Below are positions 1-9,156 of a DNA stretch of 33,690 bases, one piece after another. This DNA comes from Ectocarpus siliculosus (taxonomy: Eukaryota; Sar; Phaeophyceae; Ectocarpales; Ectocarpaceae), in assembly GCA_000310025.1 (NCBI GenBank), contig FN648826.1:1553-35242 (forward strand). Reading direction: 5' to 3'. The position numbers and the translations under genes are program-made. Each line of letters opens with the position of its first letter. Position 1 is the first letter of the stretch. Under the pieces are notes generated by a model. It was not told the origin of the DNA and searched no databases. It saw only the letters and a program-made list of their open reading frames with translations.

Positions 1-284
1 ATACCGTGAGTCTCTGTGCTCGGTGCCATGTACAGTAGATAGAGCATGCGTGACTGCTGCGGTATTACCGCGGTGCACGATCGTGGTGTGCCATTTGTCC
101 ATCATTTCCATCATGGCGGAGGTTCCGTAGATCGAGCTGCTTCGTACAACACGATGCGCATTCCTACTTAACCGCCGTGTCTGAAGAACCCGCATTGTTT
201 TTTCCAATCCGTCGGCTGGTATTTTACCGCATGCATGCCGTTTCCGTTCTTCGAATCAATTTCAGGAGCCTTCCCGAACGACTG

Positions 285-3200
285 ATGTCCAAGGCGGCAA
301 GGGTTGCTCGTGACGTGAGGGTAAGTCCTATGTCGTACATCCACTACAGTGATGCAGTGATGGGTTGTTGAGTGCGGTATAGACCTCTCCGGCAGTTCTC
401 ATGAACTGCATGTAGTTTTGCAAAGGCAGCGCACGTGAAACAACTGATCTAATATAGAGAACACTTTGCTTTGCGGTAGAAGCCAGCCCCATCGTGGTTG
501 TGTGAATTTGTCATGCCACCGCTCGCTGTAGTGCACACTCGGAGGAACGAACATGGTACCGTGACACCGCCGTGAGTCGTGATGTGTACGTGTCCTTCCT
601 TCAGTGGACGCCCCCCCCCCCCCCCTCAATAGACAACAAACCGTGTGTCACAACGACTCTCAAGACTACTGCAGGCTTTGTTTTGTCGGTGCATGATGTG
701 TCGCTTCGTGGCATGACAGGAACATCCATCGCACGCATTCCGGCAGCGTTGTTGCCGCTCTTGTTGTTGTTGCGTTTTTTTTGTGTAGTTGTTGTCGGTT
801 TCTTTACAGTTGCTCCGAAGTTTTCCCCCCACACTCACACGCCCCTTCTTCTTCCTTTTCCACCCGCCATGATACGTGGTAACGTGCCGCCAGAGGCGCT
901 CCGACATCCAGCTCGGCCGGATCGCTGGGCTGGAGGAGGACATTTTTCTGCTCTCCTCGGCCGTGAAGAGGCTGAAGCATGCCGCTGTGGTAGACGCCGC
1001 CCGACTCGCGTCGGAGAGGACGGCCGCCAAGGCCGCCAGCAACGACGCTGCGGTGCTCGCTCAAGCCCTCCGAGCCGACGTCAAGGGGCTGCAAGACACC
1101 GTGGCCAACCTCGAGACCGCTGCCGCTGCTGACGCCGCTCGATTCGAAATCGAGAGGACGGCCGCCGCGACCGCAAGCAACGACGCTGCGGTGCTCTCCC
1201 GAGCCCTCCGAGACGAGATCAAGGGCCTTCAAGGGATCGTGGCGAACCTGGAGACCGCCGCCGCTGCTGACGCGGCAAAGTTCCTCACGATGGAGACCGA
1301 CCTTCGCGCCGAGCTCGTCGCCGCTGACGGCACGATCGACTCCCTCAAGTCCACCGTGCAACACCAGCGCCAAGACCTTGCGTCGTGCCTGCAGGGCTTC
1401 GCAGAGGTGAACGAGGCGTCATCCACCCTTTCCGTCTTGGCGGGAGAGAGTGCGAACCTGCTTGGAGGGGGTCTCCAGCCGGCTACCCCCAGGCCTGCGG
1501 AGGCCACCACGTGGGCAGCGGCCAGCCTGTCGGCAGCTCATGAGGCGCGCCAACGAGCGTGGTAAGCAAGCTCTTCGGCGTGCTAGCGCCCCGGTAGAGG
1601 GTGTTAATTTGGCGCGGATCTACATGCTTCTAGTAGCGGTGGTGCTTGTTGTTTGTGAGGGCGAGGTTGGCATTGGCGCATGGTTACGATGATTTGTCGA
1701 CCCCTCTCTCGCCGTTGGTGTACAGTAGCTGGGAGTGTTTGATGTCGATGGCTAAAGGTTGTTGGTTTAGCGTGGTTCACGATGAACTTGAAATATTGAA
1801 CCCGGGATGTGCTGGTGTTTTTGAATTATTTGCCTATCGAGGAAACATTGAAAAGGCAATCTCGGCTTGCCACAGGTGAACAGCAACATGTCCACCCTTC
1901 AACCTTTACGCCACGTTGTACGATTTGATGGGTGTTTGCCCGAAATATGTAGTGGCTCTGACTTTGTTGCGATTGAGTTGCGGCGGCTCTCACTCAAATC
2001 CTTGACGGTGTTAACACTCCCGATACCTCCTGATTCGAACAACCGCCAAGCCGTTCATGTTCCAGCCGGCCCGGTCGGTACTCGTATTGCCACGGTACTG
2101 CTATTGCCATTCTTGTTTGTGGGCGTCGCTCCCCGCTGTGTCTCACAATGACCTGACCCCGCAGTAACCGGGAATTAACAGCACAGCGTATGCCCCCGTT
2201 CTCTCCCTGTTTTTGGTGTATTGCAGCGCTCATTTGGATGGCGTCGCGACGACGATCTACTCCTTCTCGGCCAAGCAGGAGTCAGAGGAGCGGCGGCGGC
2301 AGGACCTGAAAGAGGAGGTGTTGGACCTCAAGAGCAAGGTAAGCACGCCGCCTGATTTTTGTATATTTTTGAAGGTGCTGCAGTTTAGCGTAGTGTAGTG
2401 TTGTGTATAGCCTGAAACATACGGAGAACTACCATCGATGGGAAGACAGCAACCCTCTTGGCCCTCATCGCTCACCCGCTCTCCGCCTTCCCCCCACCGC
2501 AATCTCGCCACTGTTGTGGTTTTGGCTCGAAATCTGGTCGCCGTTGACCCTGCGTAGGTGGACGAGGCCGAGACGGCAGCCGATTCGTGTGCGGCCAGCC
2601 TGGAGAACCTCGACAAGCAGACTGTTGCCGTTCTGACCGCGGTCGAGAAGGCCGTCGGCGCCCAGAGGTGGAGCGGGGAAGGCCCCGTCTCCTCCGCGGC
2701 AACGTACGACAAGATCCGGTACGTACTCGTCGTTGTTTTCGGTTGACCTCAACGGGGGGGGGCACGTGATAGGGCAGTTTAGTGTCGGTTCGGCAAGTGA
2801 TTGCCGTTGGTGTGGCTGTGCTTGGTGATGGTTGCTCGTCGCGTGGTTTTTGGTGCTTGTGCTGCTGTCACTACTGTCACTGCTCCTGTAGTTACTTCGG
2901 GCGGACCCGTGCAGTCTGGACGACCTGTATGGCAACCATTTCGGGAGATATGCACACCCGGGATTGAAGTCCTGATCGTTGTGGAGCGTCCCGCTAGCGC
3001 CGTGTGTTGCTCGGTCCCGACCACTTTCAGCAGTTGCGAGCAGAAACTTTCACGGTCGGGCCTAGGTGTTGGCAGGACCAAACGAACCCTTGTCACCCCC
3101 TGCCGCCCTATGTCTTTAAATGAAGCGAGAGGCTAGGGGAGGGGCGACAGAAGCAAGAAGTAGCCGTGACCCTCCCCCTCACCCTCCGCTCGCTCGTCTC

Positions 3201-5094
3201 GGCTGCTTGGATGCCCTTCATTATAGCACCCGCTTGGAGGAGATGGGAGACGTGACGCTGGTTTTCACCAGGCAGCTGCGGGACGACCTCTCCGGCTGCC
3301 AAGTCCAGCTGGAAGAAGTCGAGGAAAGGGCCATGGACCGCCTGGAAGAGACGATGGCCTGCGATGAAGAGGTATGCATCAGATACACGTGCCTGAGCGT
3401 GACGTCAAGGGTACTGTACCGTGTGTCACGCTATTGCTAGTATCTGTTTTCGCGATTCGGAAGAAGTCGCAGTTTCAACACCAATTGTATTGTTGCATGC
3501 CCAGGGCGATCAATCGCGGGGCCCTAAAATAGTATTTCGATCGATAGTCTACAGTACATTCACAGCAGCGCTTGCATGTTTTCAAGCATGCCTTGAGCGG
3601 TCGCAAAGGCATCGCCGGGAGAGGTACAGCGGTGAGTTACTACACAGTAGGGGGGTGGGGGAAAGTGATACTCGACGTCACGCCACGCTATCGACCGAAC
3701 CAAAGGCAGTGGATCATGCGTTAGGAGGAAGGTACATACACGCTTGTCGAACCTGCTGGCATTGGAGTGCATGGGCAGCCCACCGTGGAAAGATAACACA
3801 GCCCGACCCCCGGAGAGCCAGTCATGACGAGAGCAACTCTGTAACCCCCCTCTACAAACCGTCGGCCCCTACCGCTGTGTCTCGTTGGTTGTTTTTGTGC
3901 GATTCTCACTTTTAACAGGCGCGCGAGACCCAAGCGGCGTTTATCGCGTGCGCCGCGGAGCTCCAGCGACTGGATTCCCAGTCGCTAGACCTCGCCCACT
4001 TCTTGGCCGACAAGGCCATGCAGGCGGGAGCACCGGTGTCCATTGCGGATGCAGTGGACGCACCCAAGCCGCCGGTGTACGGCTTGCTGAACTTCTTATT
4101 CCGCCCACGGGGTGTCAGCAATGACGCCACGGTGAAGACAGTCCCGTCGCGAGTCGGGTAAGCATTCGTGTGCGTTATCGGATGCGAGGGGAGAGTGCAT
4201 GCCAGATTTTTACGGGGTCGAAGTGGTGACTGCCTTGCCGTCCTTGGGTTTGGTTTCCGTAGCTACGGCTTGTGTCTGCCAAGAGCTTTTAAGCTCGCAA
4301 CACTTAACATGATGGAGAGCTACTACTGTGTGCATCATTGATGTTTCTGGTTTTGTTGTTGTTGTTCCCTGCTGCGGTTGATCCTGTTATGCCTGGCCAC
4401 TCTGGCGATTGCTGTTGGTGCTGGAAGCCCTGATGCTTGCAGGCTTGCCCCGTTGCTTCCGCTGCCCCCGTCATACCTATCTAGTGCTATGGCTGGCACG
4501 ACGAGGCTGTTATGCTGGGTTGAGCCTGGTGGTGATGCAGAAATAAAGCAAGTTATTATTGTTGCCAACACCGCTGCTCCGATTGACCGTTAAAGCAAAA
4601 AGGGTAGCAAGTGCTACTCTGTTGCACAACACAAAACTCACATGCGCCCAATCTGTTCCCCCCATCCGACACATGAATGCATGTTGTAGCGCCCGGTTCA
4701 ACGGGGTTCGAGACATGACCGCTTCCATCATGTCCAAGTTCGACGCGGACATGGCTGCGTGCAGGGACCGGATGGCAGACGGCTGCAACGGCTGCAACGG
4801 CACGGTGAGTTGGTTCAACGGCAGGCATGTATCGTGAAGCAAGGCTTTGAACACGAAACAAGAAAGTACGAACACACCACGGGAACTAGCAAGGGTTTGA
4901 AAAGCGCTTCCGTTCCCCAGCACTCCCGCCCCATATTCAAATGCTTACGGCGAGCGAAATACAACATTCTACGAGTACAGTATCCCTACCTCTCCTGTGG
5001 TACTCTCACCGACTATTTCATCACGATTGGCCTGTGTGGTGTGTTTTTTTCGTTCCACAGGGGCCGGGCAAAAAAGGGCAGCAGCAGCGACGGC

Positions 5095-5128
<34 letters not shown>

Positions 5129-5286
5129 ACGACAGCGACAGCGATACCGGCGGCGACGGCACCATCACTGACATGGACGCCGCCGAGGACGACAAGTCCA
5201 TCGGTGGCGACACCGTTGCTGAGGAAGCCGAGTCCGTCCAACCGATCGACGACGGCAACGACCTACCGAAGCTGGGGGAGCCGTAG
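285..5286 (+). CDS. Predicted coiled-coil protein with acidic tail, 8 exons, function unknown
   Basis: I do not recognise the family. Exons by splice consensus and phase: 285-320 (ATG, 12 codons, donor AGG|GTAAGT), 894-1561, 2227-2338, 2558-2718, 3227-3371, 3919-4157, 4690-4804, 5061-5286. Phases join cleanly at every junction except the last. The product is about 565 residues. Residues 13-235 are Ala/Glu/Leu/Asp-rich with heptad-like spacing, including two tandem 46-residue repeats. The next exons (motifs such as QESEERRRQDLKEE and VQLEEVEERAMDRLEE) also look coiled coil. Exon 6 is less charged (PPVYGLLNFLFRPRG). The last exon has a (GACAGC)n tract giving alternating Ser-Asp, then an acidic tail ending LPKLGEP-stop. 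No signal peptide or membrane segment is evident. Exon 1 is inferred from one ATG and a perfect donor, so the start is the weakest part. At exon 7/8 the canonical sites give a different frame from the acidic tail (see findings). It is possibly a structural or scaffold protein, but no function is assigned. Confidence 0.7.
611..625 (+). repeat. Poly-C homopolymer (15 C)
   Basis: An uninterrupted run of cytosines inside the inferred first intron of the coiled-coil gene. It is prone to length error in sequencing and lies outside any exon I propose. Confidence 0.95.
981..1256 (+). repeat. Two tandem 138-bp coding repeats (46 residues each)
   Basis: Within exon 2 of the coiled-coil gene, 981-1118 and 1119-1256 encode two 46-residue units. 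Both contain ERTAA, ASNDAAVL, ALR, KGLQ and end in VANLET. A third unit starts (AAAADAAKF) and then diverges. The unit length is not a multiple of seven, so the copies are likely a recent in-frame duplication rather than simple heptad periodicity. Confidence 0.85.
5086..5146 (+). repeat. (GACAGC)n hexamer tract in the last exon of the coiled-coil gene
   Basis: About nine imperfect hexamers of GACAGC. In the frame that reaches the stop at 5284-5286 they encode Ser-Asp dipeptides. In the frame predicted by the canonical splice sites they encode Gln-Arg dipeptides and end at a stop near 5172. Hexamer length changes would keep the frame, so the tract itself does not explain the conflict. Confidence 0.9.
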
Positions 5287-5734
5287 CATGTCTTTCTTGT
5301 GGACGACGCGGTTTTTTTTCGGTACATGCCCTCGTTTCGGCGATACATGGCCGTGCCAGCAAGTTCGCCTGTTTTCAAGCGTGATGTGAGCGCTGTGCGG
5401 GCCCTTGGTGCACGTGGTGTCTCTGTCTATGAGCTGTCTAGGCGTTTGTGGTGGTGTTGGTGTCTTGTCGGTTATGTTTGGTCGTTTTGGGTATGTAGGC
5501 GTTTTGTGGGTGTGGCAGGCAAGATGTTGTCGGGATTCAAATTTGGTTGTGTCTTGGGTGGTGTTGTTCCATTTTGGAGACAGACAGACGCGGTCGCTTG
5601 CCCTCGGTGGTTGAGCTGGTGCAGATAGTGCGATCGTTCTCCCCGCTGTGGCAGCATCGTTCTTCCACAGCAGTGTGTGTGACAAGTTTGTTTTTATTTC
5701 CGTACGGTCTTGGGGAACGAACCCTCGCGTGTGT

Positions 5735-7095
5735 CGGTTGTCTTGTCTTTTGTCGAACCAAGGGTGCTAAAACAATCAATTTTCTTGCACGCCTAGGCAA
5801 CCATTTTCTTATTTTCGATATTGTCGGGGAGGGGGCGGGGTGCAGGTAGTCTACAGTTCCTATACAAGGCATAGGGGCCCCGCGGGGGGAACCCTGTTTT
5901 CGTTGAGGTACCCTTTGCGCGAGCTAGGATGCTCTCTTGCTAACCCGCAAGCATGAAAACTCAAAACGGGTACGACGTAGCACATCAACAGAGCACCTGA
6001 TCTGCTCAACATATGTGTGAAACGTCGTAACTAGTTAGCACACACCATGTGTCCCCCACTTGTATGCATGGCTTGCGTGGAGTGGGGCTCGAAGCCCCAA
6101 GAGGGGCAAGTATTCGAAAACGTATTTTCTTCCCTCCCGGGGGGAGGTGGGGGAGGGGAGCATCTAGGTGTGCGAGATGGCATTTTGTTTTGCATTTTTA
6201 CCCTTGGCCGAAGCTATTGGTGGCGTGGCTTGGTTGTAAGAGATGAGCTTGACGATGTACCTCGAACAAAGCCAAGTGACCTTATGTGTTGGTGCTCTGT
6301 CGGACTGACTTTCCGCCGAACCTGGAACCGCTCCGCATTTTTTTGCGGTGTGTTGATCCACAACTGAAGCAGTCAAAACGTCCTGACATTTGAGCTCGTA
6401 TGTAAGTGTCTGTCTCTTGGGACCTTCTTGGTCATCATGTAGCGGCTCGTGTGGCCTTGGGTACACCTTTTGAAGGAGTGCACGGCAGAAAGCGGGTCTG
6501 GAGGTAGGCTTGGCCTTCTGCCTTGTAGTGCGTGCTCTTGGCTGCCGTCCACCATACATGGGAGGCCTACCTACAGTAATGGGACCGTATCGGGAGTTCG
6601 TACATTCTTTTATGATGTTCCACTCGAGCTCGGGAAGCAGTCCTCGTGTGTGTTTGTGCAAGGGGAAACTAAAAAGTCATGCGGCACACCTACTGTAGGT
6701 AGACCCGGCAGGGCCGAAACAGGTTTCGAATATTTGCTTTTCTTTGGGGCTTAGAGCCCGCTCCACGCAGGCCGTAAGTGGAGGAGACATCGTTTGTGCC
6801 AACTAGTTGCGGTGTTTCGTGCATATTTTGAGCAGATTAGGTGCGCTCTGTTGATGTGCTACGCCGTACCCGTTTTGTGTTGTCATGCTTGTGGGTTCGC
6901 AAGAGAGGATCCTGGTTCGCGCAAAGGGTACCTCAACGAAAACAGGGTTCCCCGCGCGGCACCCCTATGTTTTTATATAGGAACTAGACTACCGGTATCC
7001 CCACTACCCCGAAGATATCAAAACTAAAGATGATGGAAACTTAGACTATATGTGTTGCTGCAGGAACATGATATTTGTTTACCCTTGGGTGCGGG
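5735..7095. mobile_element. Long inverted-repeat (foldback/MITE-like) element, non-autonomous
   Basis: The left arm, about 5845-6127, is matched in reverse complement by about 6710-6993. Shared blocks include GGTAGTCTA, GGAACCCTGTTTTCGTTGAG, GTACCCTTTGCGCGA, CAAAACGGGTACG, GTAGCACATCAACAGAGC, AACTAGTT and TATTCGAAA. Similarity is interrupted by scattered substitutions and small indels, so the element is old. Weaker matching continues outward to about 5735 and 7095 (CCAAGGGT, GATAT, TCGGGG) and inward to about 6180/6680 (AGGTGTGC). The unpaired centre of roughly 500 bp has no long open frame. No coding capacity and no clear target-site duplication were found, so the exact ends and superfamily are unknown. 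Foldback or Mutator-like non-autonomous elements have such long arms. It lies 3' of the coiled-coil gene. Confidence 0.75.
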
Positions 7096-7412
7096 AAGTT
7101 CGCTGTCTTGTCTAGTCTTGGTGTGTTATATTTCTCGTCAAAGCTTTGTTGGTGGTGGTGTCGTTAGGTGCCGAGTGTTGGATTTGAGAATGAGGACATG
7201 TCCTCCCGCCGCCCCCTCCGTTTTCGAGATGAGCTTTGGCGATCGATCGATGTAGTCTGCGCAACGTGCGCTGCATGCGTTTGATCTATCAGCCGCGGTT
7301 ACACAGGAGTTGTTGTGTTGTTGACTAGAATGTTTGGTTCTCTAGCGTGTGTGTGACTTACGAATTGATGGCTTTACACCGCAAACCGCAAGAAAAAAGA
7401 TGTTTCACTCCA

Positions 7413-7490
7413 GCGAGAGTGAATCGAACCTCGAACTGCGTTACCACTATTTGAGGATGTCGGTCGATCAGCCAAGCACCGCGCTGATAG
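7413..7490 (-). other. Decayed tRNA-like or SINE-like segment with Pol III box motifs
   Basis: On the minus strand a block resembling a Pol III B box, GAGGTTCGATTCAC, lies about 40 nt downstream of an A-box-like TTGGCTGATCGACC. I could not fold an acceptor stem or an anticodon arm, so this is not a functional tRNA by eye. A tRNA pseudogene or the head of a tRNA-derived SINE fits better. A tRNA covariance search would settle it. Confidence 0.3.
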
Positions 7491-8020
7491 GCTCAACTCG
7501 GGAATGAGGGTCTAAAGTACCAACCACAGAACGTACCTCGCGCGTAGGTTGGGAGTTTCACCCACGCGCGCTTGCTTTCTTTCGCGTTTGTCCTCTACCT
7601 AGTCGCGGAAAGTAAATGTTTCTTGAGAACACACGATAGGCCGGAACGCCTGCACCCTTCTCGAGTCCTAGAGAATGGAACTGCAGAGCCGGGAGAGGCA
7701 GCGCAGAGGAAATTATGTTCCCCTGTAGTGCGACCCCGGATCAGAGAGTTCTTCACATGGAAGGAAGCGGAGTGGCAGGGCCTAGCGTTCACAATATTAA
7801 TATTTGCCCCTCATTTTCACTCCTGTGTCGCCGCCTTTGCCCGCTGTGTTGCCCTGTACGTGGCTATTCTACAGTATCTCATTCCTGGATCCTGTCAACT
7901 CATCTCGCTCAGATTTCATGATATTTCCACGAGCCACCACGTGTGACAAGAAATAGTCTTGTACAGCACAACTTTTGATAAGATGGATGCGCATTTACGC
8001 ACTCTCCCCTCTGTCTCCGC

Positions 8021-8200
8021 TGTTGTTGTTGTTGTTGTTGTTGTTGTTTGTTGTTGTTGTCTTGACATCAAAAACCGTTCCGATCTCTCTGCCCGGTACC
8101 ATCATCTCTCCGTACTGATCAAACACTTGACCGGTCGATTCCCGTCGTCACAAGCAAACTTTCCCTTTGCTCGCGATGTTTTTGGTGCGAATCATGGAGT
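8021..8200 (-). repeat. Dispersed AAC-tailed repeat, copy A (inverted)
   Basis: Read on the minus strand, this contains GGGAATCGACC, then AGTACGGA, AGAGAGATCGGAACGGTTTTT, ATGT.AAGACAACAACAACAA and a long (AAC)n tail, which is the (GTT)n tract at 8021-8060 on the plus strand. The same order of blocks occurs at 26054-26197 on the plus strand, and the tail junction recurs near 33552. A body of about 140 bp with a triplet tail suggests a SINE-like retroposon. Confidence 0.65.
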
Positions 8201-9021
8201 ACACCACAGGTCTCCTACCACCAACAACGAACGAAACAGAGACTTGCGATCCAGAACAAGTCCTCCAGGTACCTTCGACCTGTGGCCCCACGTCCTCCGC
8301 CATCATATCCTGTGAGATCTGCTCCCCGTCTCAACAGACCCACCAGTCCACAACACGTCGACAAATGGTGCCAAAGTATTCCGGATCGGCAGCAACTCAC
8401 ACGATGCAGCCACAACAAAAATCCCAGAAATTTGCTTTCCTAACAAGCACAATAATGTTTCGATCAAATATGTATAGTACAAGGAGATACATCATTGCTG
8501 TTTCCCCCCTGTCCAAAATCTTACCGCCCTCATCCCATCACCACCACCCATCGAAGGGTGCAGCTCCATGGTGTACGCAAACATGTACCTCGTGTAAACA
8601 TTATGGCAAACCACACGAAAAGACGGAATTTTACAAGATACAAATGAGAGACGCTTTCTTTTCACACTTTCACAAAAACGAATGGCCTGCGCGCGTCTTC
8701 TCGAAGAAGTGGCAGCCCTCATGGCCCACCCCGAATATGCCACTGTCGTTGACGATGGGGGAATGGTGAAACGCCAGACTTGTGACAATTATCCAATCGA
8801 AAACGGAAGGAAAAACATCTCGTCGGCTAGAAAATTCATAAATACCACCCACCACTCCCTCCTCCAACGCCACGAATAGTTGTTGTCTAACACCCGGTGC
8901 GTGCTCAGAAAATGGCTTCGTAGTCAAGGAGCCGAGCTCCCACCACCCTTGCCAAACTTCACACACCGCAGGCTGGGCTTGGCCTTGGACGAGGAGCACA
9001 GCAGTCCCCTCGTCAACCTCG

Positions 9022-9156
9022 TCAACCCCTCCCGCCGAGCGCTTGGGCGAAGTTGACCCCGTGATCGTCGTGCGGGAACAACTCCTTCGCCCACAGAGAC
9101 CTCGAACCGACGCCCGTGTGATAGTCCGCTCGCATCCGCACGAACCCCACCAGCTC
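9022..9156 (-). CDS. SEC10: SEC10 terminal exon with the conserved RADY motif
   Basis: The acceptor AACCAG at 9157 upward is followed by ELVGFVRMRADYHTG, matching the end of the family (human FVQLRADYRSARLARHF), then a tail of about 28 residues to TGA at 9022-9024. The tail (WAKELFPHDDHGVNFAQ) is longer than the few residues after this motif in human EXOC5. The junction with the previous exon (10026-10160) is phase 0. Confidence 0.9.
   Translation of the reverse strand, partial: ELVGFVRMRADYHTGVGSRSLWAKELFPHDDHGVNFAQALGGRG

Larger units (their letters stand above)
7100..9021. other. Gene-free interval 3' of SEC10
   Basis: Apart from the tRNA-like block and repeat copy A, I see no exon here. 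A plus-strand open frame of about 200 codons ends near 8769, but it shows no splice partners and has irregular composition (His, Ser, Thr and Lys runs). The part next to 9022 probably includes the SEC10 3' untranslated region. Long 3' UTRs are usual in brown algae, but no polyadenylation site could be fixed from sequence alone. Confidence 0.4.

Noticed and set aside
804-1373. 189-codon minus-strand frame opposite the coiled-coil exon
   Set aside because: A shadow of the plus-strand exon, whose phases, splice sites and codon use are much better.
2020-2060. GATTCGAAC, a possible minus-strand tRNA T-loop
   Set aside because: Flanking bases do not form a T stem and the rest of a tRNA is absent.
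8167-8769. 200-codon plus-strand open frame
   Set aside because: No splice context or recognisable domain. It overlaps the body of repeat copy A at its start and probably lies in antisense to the SEC10 3' UTR.
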